Source: CALAED01 sp036378315
Lineage (GTDB): Bacteria > Actinomycetota > Actinomycetes > Streptosporangiales > Streptosporangiaceae
Assembly (NCBI GenBank): GCA_036378315.1
Contig: DASUWU010000055.1
Span: forward strand, 1-64,000
Length of the DNA stretch: 64,000 nt
Direction: 5' to 3'
Program-made: the position numbers and the translations under genes
The notes under the pieces: model-generated
The model's database searches: none
Told to the model about the DNA's origin: nothing
Seen by the model: only the letters and a program-made list of their open reading frames with translations
Shown: piece by piece, positions 13,436 through 21,792 of the stretch
How positions within the stretch are numbered: position 1 is the first letter of the stretch
Layout: every line of letters starts with the position of its first letter

Positions 13436-15220
13436 ATGAGGATCGACCGTGCAGACATCGCGTTCGTGGGCGGGCCGCCGACGTCGCCGCTGCTGGAGCG
13501 GATCCGCCGCGGCACCATCGGCGACGACGAGGTGCTCGACGGGCCCTACGGGCCGCGCCGCGTCATCTACGCCGACTACACCGCCTCGGGAAGGTCGCTC
13601 GACTTCATCGAGGACTTCATCCGCGACCAGGTGCTGCCGCGGTACGCCAACACCCACACAGAAAGCTCCGGCACCGGGCGGCAGACCACCCGGCTGCGGG
13701 AGGAGGCCCGCCAGATCATCCACGACGCGGTCGGCGGCGGCCCGGACGACCTGGTGATCTTCTGCGGCTCCGGCGCGACCGCCGCGATCAACAAGCTCAT
13801 CGGCATCCTGGAGATACGCCTTCCGGCCGGGCCGGCGGAGCGCTACCGGCTCATCGAGCGGATCCCGGCCGCCGAGCGGCCCGTGGTGTTCGTCGGGCCG
13901 TACGAGCACCATTCCAACGAGCTGCCGTGGCGGGAGTCGATCGCCGACGTCGTCGTCATCGGCGAGGACCGCGACGGCCACATCGACCTGCGCGACCTGC
14001 GCGTCCAGCTGGAACGCCACGCCGGCCGCCGGTTGCTGATCGGCAGCTTCTCCGCCGCCTCCAACGTGACCGGCATCCTGTCCGACACCGACCGGATCGC
14101 CGCGCTGCTCCACGCCCACGGCGCGCTGTCGCTGTGGGACTACGCCGCCGCCGGGCCGTACGTGGCGATCCGCATGGCGGCCAGCGGGCCCGGCCGCGCC
14201 GACCACAAGGATGCGATCTTCCTCTCGCCGCACAAGTTCATCGGCGGCCCGCAAACCCCCGGCGTCCTCGTCGTGCGCCGTGAACTGGTACGCAACCGCG
14301 TGCCCACGGCGCCGGGCGGCGGCACGGTCGAGTTCGTCGACCCGACCGGGCACCGTTACCTCGACGACCCGATCGCCCGCGAGGAGGGCGGCACCCCCGC
14401 GATCGTCGAATCGATCCGCGCCGGGCTGGTCTTCGGGCTCAAGCAGGCCGTCGGCACCGACCTGATCGCGGCCCGCGAAAGGCGGTTCTGGCGCCGGGCG
14501 CTCGACCGGTGGCGGCGCAACCCCAACATCGAGATCCTCGGCGACCACCACGCCCGCCGCCTGTCGATCGTGTCAATCCGCATCCGCGCCGGGCGCCTCT
14601 ACCTGCACCACAACTATGTGGTCGCGCTGCTGAACGACCTGTTCGGCATCCAGTCGCGCGGCGGCTGCTCCTGCGCCGGCCCGTACGGGCACCGGCTGCT
14701 GGCCATCGACCGCAGGCGTTCGCACGCGTTCCGCGACGAGATCAGGCAGGGCTGCGAAGGCGTCAAACCCGGCTGGGTCCGCATCAACTTCAACTACTTC
14801 ATCTCCGATGCCGTCTGCGACTATCTCATCGACGCCGTCGATCTCGTCGCCACCTCGGGGCACCGGCTGCTCACCGACTACCGCTTCGACCCCGTCACGG
14901 GCCTGTGGCGGCACGCCGGCGGCTCGGCCGAACCCACCCTGCGCCTCGCCGACCTGCGGTACGGAACCGACGGCACCATCAGCACGCCGCGGGCACACGC
15001 GCACGCCGCCGAGGACGCGCTGGCCGGCTATCTCGACCAGGCCAGGGTCCTGCTGAACTCCCGACCCGACCGATTCGACCAGCGCCCGCCCGGCCTGCCC
15101 GCCGACTTCGAGAAGCTGCGCTGGTTCCCGCTACCCGCCGCCTGCCTGGTACGACGGCCCGCCTCAGGCGGCTCCGGCCGGTTGGCGCCCTGCGCGACGC
15201 ACCCGACCACGTCGCCGTAA
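13436..15220 (+). CDS. Class V aminotransferase/cysteine desulfurase-like enzyme
   Basis: This is a 594-residue PLP enzyme, larger than classical NifS/SufS (about 400). The PLP Lys is K267 in SPHKFIGGPQ, the substrate region has TESSGTGRQTTRLREEAR (75-92), and RGGCSCAGPYGH places C411 and C413 where SufS-type enzymes carry the persulfide cysteine. The C-terminal 100 residues show no known motif. Such long proteins are annotated as aminotransferase class V. The position next to the AhpD-like gene and the sulfur island suggests that it supplies or removes sulfane sulfur. It starts 97 bases after the AhpD-like gene and could share its transcript. Confidence 0.78.
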   Translation: MRIDRADIAFVGGPPTSPLLERIRRGTIGDDEVLDGPYGPRRVIYADYTASGRSLDFIEDFIRDQVLPRYANTHTESSGTGRQTTRLREEARQIIHDAVGGGPDDLVIFCGSGATAAINKLIGILEIRLPAGPAERYRLIERIPAAERPVVFVGPYEHHSNELPWRESIADVVVIGEDRDGHIDLRDLRVQLERHAGRRLLIGSFSAASNVTGILSDTDRIAALLHAHGALSLWDYAAAGPYVAIRMAASGPGRADHKDAIFLSPHKFIGGPQTPGVLVVRRELVRNRVPTAPGGGTVEFVDPTGHRYLDDPIAREEGGTPAIVESIRAGLVFGLKQAVGTDLIAARERRFWRRALDRWRRNPNIEILGDHHARRLSIVSIRIRAGRLYLHHNYVVALLNDLFGIQSRGGCSCAGPYGHRLLAIDRRRSHAFRDEIRQGCEGVKPGWVRINFNYFISDAVCDYLIDAVDLVATSGHRLLTDYRFDPVTGLWRHAGGSAEPTLRLADLRYGTDGTISTPRAHAHAAEDALAGYLDQARVLLNSRPDRFDQRPPGLPADFEKLRWFPLPAACLVRRPASGGSGRLAPCATHPTTSP

Positions 15221-15290
15221 GGGTCGTTGGTCGGCAAACCGCACCGACGTTGTGCCCTGGCCGGCCGCTGCCCGGTTGTGACAAGGCTGG

Positions 15291-16058
15291 ATGGTGGATA
15301 CGACGCGGGAGTTCCGCCCGCCGGTCGATGCCCGGCTGGGCGCGGAAGGGACACGGATCGATCTCGATGACGTCTGCCGGTACTTCCCCGTAGGCGGCAC
15401 CGTGGTCAAGGCACTGGACGAGGTGAACCTGCACGTCGACGAGGCGGCGTTCGTGGTGGTGCTGGGAGCGTCGGGGTCGGGAAAGACGACACTGCTGAAC
15501 ATCATCGGCAGCTTGGACGCGCCGACATCGGGCACGGTGCGGCTGGCCGGAGTGGAGCTCACGGCGGCGTCCCGGGCCGAGCGTACGCGCATACGACGCC
15601 GCACGGTGAGCTTCATCTTCCAGAGCTTCAACCTGTTCCCCGGACTGACCGCCGGCGAGAACGTGCAGTTCGGCGCCGATGTCGCCGGGCGGGCACACCC
15701 GGTGCGGGTGGCCGGGGAGATGCTCGAGCGAGTCGGCCTCGGCGGGCGGGTCGATCACTTCGCGCACCAGCTGTCCGGCGGGGAACAGCAGCGGGTGGCG
15801 ATCGCGCGGGCGCTCGCCACCGGCAACCCGATCCTGCTGGCCGACGAGCCGACCGGAGAGCTGGACTTCCGCACCGGCGTGCAGATCCTCGAACTTCTCC
15901 GGGAACAGGCCGCGGCGGGCAAGACGGTCATCGTGGTCACACACAACAGGGAGATCTCCCGGGTCGCCGACCGGGTGATCGAGCTGTCCAGCGGACACAT
16001 CGTCGCCGACGGGCCGCCGGTCGGTGGCCGCGCCCCGATCGCCGACCTGCGCTGGTAG
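15291..16058 (+). CDS. ABC transporter ATP-binding protein (LolD/MacB type)
   Basis: The protein has 255 residues. Walker A is GASGSGKTT (near 59-67), the Q-loop is FQSFNLFPGLT, the signature is LSGGEQQ and Walker B is ILLADEPTGELD; a switch His follows in VVTHN. These are the marks of the MacB/LolD subfamily, which pairs with FtsX-fold permeases and moves lipoproteins or peptides or drives mechanotransmission rather than classic transport. It is followed 7 bases later by the matching permease. The N-terminal 25 residues are an extra tail. The substrate is unknown. Confidence 0.92.
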   Translation: MVDTTREFRPPVDARLGAEGTRIDLDDVCRYFPVGGTVVKALDEVNLHVDEAAFVVVLGASGSGKTTLLNIIGSLDAPTSGTVRLAGVELTAASRAERTRIRRRTVSFIFQSFNLFPGLTAGENVQFGADVAGRAHPVRVAGEMLERVGLGGRVDHFAHQLSGGEQQRVAIARALATGNPILLADEPTGELDFRTGVQILELLREQAAAGKTVIVVTHNREISRVADRVIELSSGHIVADGPPVGGRAPIADLRW

Positions 16059-16065
16059 GCCCACG

Positions 16066-18507
16066 ATGGCACGGGTCCCGATGACGCGGATACGGCTCCT
16101 GGCCCGCTGGTCGTGGCGCGACCTGCGCCGGCGCTGGCTGCTCGTCAGCGCGATCGCGCTGGTCATCGCGCTGGGCACCGGCACGTACGCGGGCCTGCTC
16201 GGCACCTCAGCGTGGCGTACGCAGTCCAACGACGCGAGCTTCGCCCTGTTGCACACCCACGACCTGCGCGTGACACTGCCGCCGGGCAACACCACCGCGG
16301 AAGGCAGGCTGGCCGCTCTCACCGCCGGTATCGCGCACGCCCGGGACATCACCGGCACGAACGAACGGCTCGTCGTGCCCACCCAAATCGCCGGGCCGAA
16401 CGGGCTGCTGGTGCCCGGCGAGATCGTCGGCACCGACACCCGACCCGGCCCCAGGGTCGACGGGGTGGCGATCACCGCCGGACGGGCGCTGACCACGGCC
16501 GACGACGGCCGACCCAGCGCTGTGGTCGAGGCCGCCTTCGCCCGCAAGAATCGGCTCGCGGAAACCACCGAGCTGACGATCTCCGGTGGAGCGCGGCTGA
16601 ACATCGTCGGCCACGGCCAGTCGCCGGAGTACTTCATCGTCACGGGCGCGCAGGGCGGCACTCCGTTCCTCAGCCAGAAGTCCTACGGTGTGCTGTTCGC
16701 GTCACTGCACACCGTCCAGAAGGCGGTTGCCGCGCCCGGCAGGGTCAACGACCTGGTCCTCACCCTCCGGCCCGGCGCGGACCGCGCCGCGGTGGCCCGC
16801 GAGCTGCGCCGGTCACTCGACGCCGCCCGGCCGCCGCTGGCCGCGACGATCACCACCCGCGGCGACATCGACGCCTACCGCATCCTGTACCAGGACATCA
16901 AAGGCGACGAGCGGCTATGGCGGGTGGTCGCGCTGTTGGTGCTGGGCGGCGCCGCGCTCGCCGCGCTGAACCTGACCACCCGCATCGTCGAGGCACAACG
17001 CCGCGAGATCGGCATCGGCATGGCGCTCGGCGCGCCCACCCGGCTGCTGGCGATACGCCCGCTGCTGTTCGGCGCCCAGGTGGCGCTGCTCGGCGTCGCG
17101 CTCGGACTGGTGGTGGGTTGGGCGATCGGCATCCCGCTGCGCGGCGTGTTCGTGGACATGCTGCCGCTACCGATCTGGCGTACACCGCTGCAGGCCGGCG
17201 TGTTCGCCCAAGCCGCCGGGCTCGGGTTCGCGCTGCCCTTCGCCGCGGTCGCCTGGCCCGTCTGGCGGGCGCTGCGAGTGCCGCCGGTGGAGGCGATCAG
17301 GGTGGGCCATCTCGCCGCCCGCGGCGGCGGCCTGGCCCCGCTGCTGCGCCGCATCCCGCTGCCCGGGCGCGGGTACCGGCAGATCCCGCTGCGCAACGTG
17401 CTGCGCACCCCGCGCCGCAGCGCGCTGACCGCACTGGGAATCGCCGCCGCGATCACCACTCTGGTCACCACGGTCGGCTTTCTCGACACCTTCGGCGCCA
17501 CCCTCGACCGGGCCGAGAACGAACTGCTGCACACCGCGCCGGACCGCCTCAACGTGACTCTGGACGGGTTCCAGCCCACCGGTGGAGATGTCGTACGCGC
17601 CGTCGCCGCGATGCCACAGGTGGGCGGCGTGACACCCGGCCTCCAACTGCCCAGCACCGCCAGATCCGGCGGCCACACAGTGGAGCTGATCGTCGAGGTG
17701 ATACCGGCGGCGGCCAGCTGGCGACCCACCCTGACGGCCGGAACCGGCACCGGCGGATTGGTCCTCGCCGACAAGGCCGCCCACGACCTCGGCGTCGGCG
17801 TCGGCGGCACGGTGAACGTCGAACACCCGCAGGCCACCGCCAGCGGCCTGCGCACCGTACGGACACCCATGCGGGTGGCCGGCCTCCACCCCAACCCGAT
17901 GCGCATGTACGCCTACCTCGACCCCGTCTCGGCGACCGCGTTCGGCCTGGCCGGCCACGCCAACCAGCTGACCGTCACCCCCGCCCACGGCGTCGACGCC
18001 GACGCCGTACGCCGCGCGCTGCTCGCGGTCCCGCACGTCGCCTCCGCCCAAACCGCGCAGGCCACGACGGAAGGCATGCGAACCAGCCTGGAGGAATTCG
18101 TCGGCATCCTGCGGATCGCCGCACTGGTCACGCTGCTGCTCGCGCTGCTCATCGCGTTCAACACCACCAGCATCGCCGTCGACGAACGCTCCCGCGAGCA
18201 CGCCACCATGCTCGCCTACGGCCTGCCCGTACGGACGGTGCTCGGCATGACCACCATCGAGACGGCCCTCATCGGCGCCCTCGGCACCGTCATCGGCGTC
18301 CTCGGCGGCTACGCCATGCTGCGCTGGCTCACCGCAACCACCATCCCCGACGTACTCCCCGAGATCGGTATTACCGCCGAGCTCTCCACCACCACCATCA
18401 TCCAAGCCGTGACGCTCGGCATCCTCACGGTCGCGATCGCCCCGCTCCTCACCACGCGCCGCCTACGCCGCATGGACATCCCGTCCGCCCTCCGGGTCAT
18501 GGAATGA
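16066..18507 (+). CDS. FtsX-like ABC permease with two FtsX domains
   Basis: The start is the ATG at 16066, after the ATPase stop; another Met lies five codons on. The 813-residue protein has an N-terminal membrane helix (about 20-40), a MacB-like extracytoplasmic region, and two FtsX domains: one with helices near 285-415, including RREIGIGMALGAPTRLLAIRPLL, and one near the C-terminus (DERSREHATMLAYGLPVRTVLGM). The second extracytoplasmic domain lies between them. This fused architecture is common in actinobacteria and forms the membrane half of the LolD-like exporter encoded upstream. The perfect hairpin at 18535 probably ends the transcript. Confidence 0.9.
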   Translation: MARVPMTRIRLLARWSWRDLRRRWLLVSAIALVIALGTGTYAGLLGTSAWRTQSNDASFALLHTHDLRVTLPPGNTTAEGRLAALTAGIAHARDITGTNERLVVPTQIAGPNGLLVPGEIVGTDTRPGPRVDGVAITAGRALTTADDGRPSAVVEAAFARKNRLAETTELTISGGARLNIVGHGQSPEYFIVTGAQGGTPFLSQKSYGVLFASLHTVQKAVAAPGRVNDLVLTLRPGADRAAVARELRRSLDAARPPLAATITTRGDIDAYRILYQDIKGDERLWRVVALLVLGGAALAALNLTTRIVEAQRREIGIGMALGAPTRLLAIRPLLFGAQVALLGVALGLVVGWAIGIPLRGVFVDMLPLPIWRTPLQAGVFAQAAGLGFALPFAAVAWPVWRALRVPPVEAIRVGHLAARGGGLAPLLRRIPLPGRGYRQIPLRNVLRTPRRSALTALGIAAAITTLVTTVGFLDTFGATLDRAENELLHTAPDRLNVTLDGFQPTGGDVVRAVAAMPQVGGVTPGLQLPSTARSGGHTVELIVEVIPAAASWRPTLTAGTGTGGLVLADKAAHDLGVGVGGTVNVEHPQATASGLRTVRTPMRVAGLHPNPMRMYAYLDPVSATAFGLAGHANQLTVTPAHGVDADAVRRALLAVPHVASAQTAQATTEGMRTSLEEFVGILRIAALVTLLLALLIAFNTTSIAVDERSREHATMLAYGLPVRTVLGMTTIETALIGALGTVIGVLGGYAMLRWLTATTIPDVLPEIGITAELSTTTIIQAVTLGILTVAIAPLLTTRRLRRMDIPSALRVME

Positions 18508-18534
18508 GCCACTCAGACCCCGAAACGGGCGGGC

Positions 18535-18559
18535 GATGTGGGGGCGGAGCCCCCACATC
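18535..18559 (+). terminator. Perfect 11-bp hairpin after the exporter operon
   Basis: GATGTGGGGGC (18535-18545) pairs with GCCCCCACATC (18549-18559) around a GGA loop, 27 bases after the permease stop. A second G/C-run hairpin follows (18560-18588). There is no U-tract, as is common for high-GC actinobacteria; it may also be a dispersed palindromic element. Confidence 0.6.
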
Positions 18560-18649
18560 GGGGGGTTCCGGGGGGTCGCCCCCCCGGGTCAGCACCGCGG
18601 GCTGGGGCGAAGGCGCGCACAGCGCGCCGAGCAAAATGCACCTGCCTCG

Positions 18650-18722
18650 TACCCCCGAGCGGATTCGACCCGCCGTTACCGCCTTGAGAGGGCGGCGTCC
18701 TAGGCCACTAGACGACGGGGGC
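18650..18722 (-). tRNA. tRNA-Glu (CTC anticodon)
   Basis: The reverse strand folds into a 73-base cloverleaf. The acceptor is GCCCCCG/CGGGGGT with discriminator A, and the anticodon stem CCGCC/GGCGG has loop CTCTCAA, giving anticodon CTC. The T-stem GGCGG/CCGCT is intact, but the T-loop reads GTCGAAT, with G where T54 is nearly universal. CCA is not encoded. It lies 57 bases from tRNA-Gln on the same strand. Confidence 0.88.
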
Positions 18723-18779
18723 CTGACGTGCTGTCCCGGTGCGGGAGGGGCCGGCCGAAGGAATCTCGGGCTGACCCAG

Positions 18780-18851
18780 CTGGGGTACCAGGACTCGAAC
18801 CTAGACTAAGTGAACCAGAATCACTCGTGCTGCCAATTACACCATACCCCA
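18780..18851 (-). tRNA. tRNA-Gln (CTG anticodon)
   Basis: The reverse strand gives a 72-base cloverleaf. The acceptor is TGGGGTA/TACCCCA with discriminator G, the anticodon stem AGTGA/TCACT has loop TTCTGGT (anticodon CTG), and the T-loop TTCGAGT is normal. CCA is not encoded. It is upstream of tRNA-Glu and may be co-transcribed. Confidence 0.95.
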
Positions 18852-18936
18852 GTGCGGTATGCGGGCCTGTCGGCCGCTCGCGCCTCAGTGAGGATACCGG
18901 ACCTCGGAGGCGGACCAAAACGGTTCTGCCCGGCTG

Positions 18937-19572
18937 TCAGCCGACCACTGCGTCCTGGCCGACGTGTTCGGTCAGCCATTCCATGAGCGGGCGCATGTCT
19001 CGCCAGGCGTCACGGACTCGGGTGACGGCCTCGGGAGTGTGCAGCCAAGAATCCGGTGGCCAGCCGGCCCGGGCGTACAGCGACCGATGCCGCAGCAGGT
19101 CGAGACGCGGATGGTCGGCGGGGACGCCGCGCGGCCGGGTCTTCAGCCGGTCGCCGGCGAGCTGGTAGCCGGCGGCGCGCAGCCGGTCGACGACCGCGGC
19201 CAGCGCCGGCCCTGATCCGGCCGCGGTCACCGCGTCGCGGTAGCGCCGCAGCTGCTCGGGATCGGGCGCGTACATGCCGGCGGCGGCCATCAGGCCGTCG
19301 GCGTCGATCGCGCAGTAGTAGCCCCGCTCGGTGTGGCCGCCCTGCTGGGTCTTGTACGGCGACTTGTCCTTGCTGAAGCGCACGTCGCGGTAGGGCCGGA
19401 ACAGCCGGGCCGCGCCGAACTCCGGCTCGAGCGCCTCGAACAGCGCGATCATCGGCTCGCGCACGTACTGCTCGTAGTCGGCCTTGTGCGCCGTCCAGTA
19501 CGTTTTCGTGTTGTCGGCCGACAGGCCCTCGTAGAACTCGAACGCCTCGTCGGAAAAGCCGCTGAACCCCAT
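18937..19572 (-). CDS. DUF2461 (TIGR02453) family protein
   Basis: The protein has 211 residues. The start is the Met of MGFSGF, since an upstream extension to 19629 lacks the family N-terminus. The family signature is clear: FSDEAFEFYEGLSADNTKTYW, RFSKDKSPYKTQQGG and YYCAIDADGLMAAAGMY. Members are widespread in bacteria, of unknown biochemical role. It is a single gene between the tRNAs and a hydrolase gene; nothing in the context suggests a function. Confidence 0.85.
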   Translation of the reverse strand: MGFSGFSDEAFEFYEGLSADNTKTYWTAHKADYEQYVREPMIALFEALEPEFGAARLFRPYRDVRFSKDKSPYKTQQGGHTERGYYCAIDADGLMAAAGMYAPDPEQLRRYRDAVTAAGSGPALAAVVDRLRAAGYQLAGDRLKTRPRGVPADHPRLDLLRHRSLYARAGWPPDSWLHTPEAVTRVRDAWRDMRPLMEWLTEHVGQDAVVG

Positions 19573-19665
19573 GCGTCCGACGATACGACCCCCGGCCGAC
19601 GGAAACGGCGGAACCCGCTGACGGGCCACACCGCTCGCGGGCCGCGCCGGTCGCCGGTCGCGTCG

Positions 19666-20430
19666 TCAGTCGCGGGCGACGACCCGGTTGGTGAGGGTGC
19701 CGATCGACTCGATCTCCACGGCGACCTCGTCGTCGATCTCCAGCGGCCCGATGCCCTCGGGAGTGCCGGTCAGGATCACGTCGCCGGGCAGCAAGGTCAT
19801 CACCTGGCTGACGTACGAGAGCAGGGTCGGCACGTTGTGCAGCAGCAGCGACGTGCGCGCGTCCTGCCGCACCTGCCCGTTCACGCTCGTCGTGATCGCG
19901 AGGTCGGCCGGGTCGACCTCGGTCTCGATCCACGGGCCGAGCGGGCAGAACGTGTCGAAGCCCTTGGCCCTGGTCCACTGGCCGTCACGGCGCTGCAGGT
20001 CCCTGGCCGTGACGTCGTTCGCGCAGGTATAGCCGAGGACGACCTCTGCGGTGCGCTCCACGGGCACGTCGCGGCACAGCCGGCCGATCACGATGGCCAG
20101 CTCCCCCTCGAAGTCGACCCGTTCCGACAGCTTCTGCGGGTAGGCGATCGGCTCGCCGGGCCCGATGACGGACGTCGACGGCTTCATGAAGATCACCGGC
20201 TCGGGCGGCGCCTCGCCGCCCATCTCGCGCACGTGCCCGGCGTAGTTCTTGCCGATCGCGACGACCTTGCTGGGCAGGATCGGGGCGACCAGCCGTACAT
20301 CGTCCAGCGCGAAGCGCTTTCCGGTGAACCGAAGCTCGCCGAACGGGTGCGCGTCGATGGCGGCGATCGAGTCGCCCTCCACCACGCCGAACAGGACGCC
20401 GTCATCCGTGGAGAACCGTGCGATGCGCAT
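19666..20430 (-). CDS. Fumarylacetoacetate hydrolase-family protein
   Basis: The 254-residue protein has the complete FAH fold: IGKNYAGHVREMG, the metal-binding VDFEGELAIVIGR (Glu, Glu), YTCANDVTARDLQRRDGQW and the C-terminal GDVILTGTPEGIGPL. Members cleave C-C bonds in acylpyruvates or decarboxylate oxaloacetate, with Mg2+. The exact substrate cannot be read from the sequence. It stands alone on the minus strand; in many actinobacteria a FAH-family gene lies near gltX, but that gene is not here. Confidence 0.9.
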   Translation of the reverse strand: MRIARFSTDDGVLFGVVEGDSIAAIDAHPFGELRFTGKRFALDDVRLVAPILPSKVVAIGKNYAGHVREMGGEAPPEPVIFMKPSTSVIGPGEPIAYPQKLSERVDFEGELAIVIGRLCRDVPVERTAEVVLGYTCANDVTARDLQRRDGQWTRAKGFDTFCPLGPWIETEVDPADLAITTSVNGQVRQDARTSLLLHNVPTLLSYVSQVMTLLPGDVILTGTPEGIGPLEIDDEVAVEIESIGTLTNRVVARD

Positions 20431-20491
20431 GCCCGCAGCCTAACCGCGGACCGCACCGGCACTCAGCAGGGACCACCGTTAGCAAGCACCG

Positions 20492-21208
20492 TTAGCACGG
20501 ACCACCGTTCAGCGTGCAGCCACGCGGCGCCGATGGGGATCCGGCGGCGCCGAACCTGACCTGGACCGTCCCGCCCGGCGGGATGGACGCGGCGGCGCCG
20601 GTGCCGCGGATCACCGCGTCGGCGCCGGCACGCACGAGCACGCCGCCCCAGACGCTCTTGACGTACGCGCCCGGGTAGGCGAGCGACACCTGCCAGCCGG
20701 CGAGCGCCGCGCCCGTACGGTTGGTGAGCGTCAGCAGCCCCTCGAAGTAGCCGGGCTCGCGCAGCGTGGTGACGTAGGAGACGACCCGGCCGCGGGTGAA
20801 CGGCGCTCCGCCGGGGGCGGCACCGGCCGCTGAGCCGCCGGGAGACGGCGCCCCCCGCTGGGTGCGCGCCGGCGCGGACGCGGCCGGCCGGCCGGCGGGC
20901 GCGGCGGACTGCTTCGCCCCGCCGCCCGGCCAGAGCACGGCGACGCCCGCGCCGATCACGACGACGCCGGTCGCGCAGGCGGCCGCCACCGCGATGTTCC
21001 TGCTCTGCCGGTGCTTTCGCGGCGGCCGCGGCGGCCGCGCCGGCGCGACCTTCACGTCCGGCTGGGCCGGTACGGGCGGTCCCGGCGGCACGGGCGGCCT
21101 GGCCCGTCCCGCGGTCCCGACGATCCGGAGCTGTTGCGTCGGCACCAGGTCCGGCGGGACGTAGCCGCCGTCCTGCCCGGCCGATGGACTCGGGCGCGCA
21201 CCGTCCAC
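20492..21208 (-). CDS. Membrane-anchored protein with C-terminal CBM2-like domain
   Basis: The protein has 238 residues. The cytoplasmic N-terminal 65 are Pro-rich, one membrane helix follows (about 70-92, NIAVAAACATGVVVIGAGVAVLW), then a Ala/Pro/Ser linker and a C-terminal domain (135-238). The last part, GLLTLTNRTGAALAGWQVSL...VLVRAG...IPPGGTVQVRFGA, follows the cellulose-binding module 2 pattern, and the final CTLNGGPC fits its terminal disulfide cysteine. No catalytic domain is attached, so it probably binds a polysaccharide at the cell surface or has a structural role. The gene stands alone. Confidence 0.68.
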   Translation of the reverse strand: MDGARPSPSAGQDGGYVPPDLVPTQQLRIVGTAGRARPPVPPGPPVPAQPDVKVAPARPPRPPRKHRQSRNIAVAAACATGVVVIGAGVAVLWPGGGAKQSAAPAGRPAASAPARTQRGAPSPGGSAAGAAPGGAPFTRGRVVSYVTTLREPGYFEGLLTLTNRTGAALAGWQVSLAYPGAYVKSVWGGVLVRAGADAVIRGTGAAASIPPGGTVQVRFGAAGSPSAPRGCTLNGGPC

Positions 21209-21394
21209 GACGCCACCCTCCCCGCTCCGATCCCGCTTCGAGCGCTCTCATTGGGTCCGACGCCGGCCGGGCCGGTGGAGTTCGCGAGCGGCCCGGCTTT
21301 CCGGTTTCCGGCCGCGCGGGAGGCGCGTCTCACCAGGAACCACCTTGACGGCGCCCTCTCCAAAAGGGACGCTCTGTACGACACGTTCATAACG

Positions 21395-21541
21395 AGGCGA
21401 CGGTGCGCAGGAACCTGGTGCGAATCCAGGACGGTCCCGCCACTGTGACCAGGGAGCATCCCCGCGCCGACGACCACGGTGCCGAGCACTGGAAGGTCAG
21501 CGGGTGGCGATGATCTGGGAGTCAGGACACTGAGCCGTCGT
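21395..21541 (+). promoter_or_regulatory. Cobalamin riboswitch upstream of cbtB
   Basis: The RNA contains GGAACCTGGTGCGAATCCAG, the B12-box-like CCCGCCACTGTGACC and the closing CTGGGAGTCAGGACAC, in the order of the cobalamin riboswitch. GCGACGG (near 21396) can pair with the CCGTCGTC end (near 21534) to form the closing stem. A hairpin with GGGG/CCCC arms lies just before the AAGGAGA of cbtB, so adenosyl- or methylcobalamin probably blocks translation of cbtB. Confidence 0.88.
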
Positions 21542-21581
21542 CTTCCGACCGGGGCGCGTGTACCCCGTAAGGAGACCCGCC

Positions 21582-21773
21582 ATGTCGACGCCGGCCCTGC
21601 CGAAGACGCACACCGACGCCCAGTCCGCCGTCCGGCTGCGGACCATCGCCATCACCGCGTTCGTGGTCGCGCTCGCGTTGCTGACCCTGTACGCGGTGTT
21701 CCTCAGCCAGGGCACCTACCTGCACGAACTGGCGCACGACGGCCGGCACCTGTTCGGCGCGCCCTGCCACTGA
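21582..21773 (+). CDS. cbtB: CbtB, small subunit of cobalt transporter
   Basis: The protein has 63 residues. The start is the ATG with AAGGAGA 6-7 bases upstream. It has a single membrane helix (about 23-45) preceded by Arg residues and followed by a short His-containing tail (LHELAHDGRHLFGAPCH), the usual CbtB layout in which His residues are thought to bind cobalt. The riboswitch ends about 40 bases upstream, linking it to cobalamin supply. cbtA follows 19 bases downstream. Confidence 0.88.
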   Translation: MSTPALPKTHTDAQSAVRLRTIAITAFVVALALLTLYAVFLSQGTYLHELAHDGRHLFGAPCH

Positions 21774-21792
21774 CGCCGCGCGCCCGGCTCCC

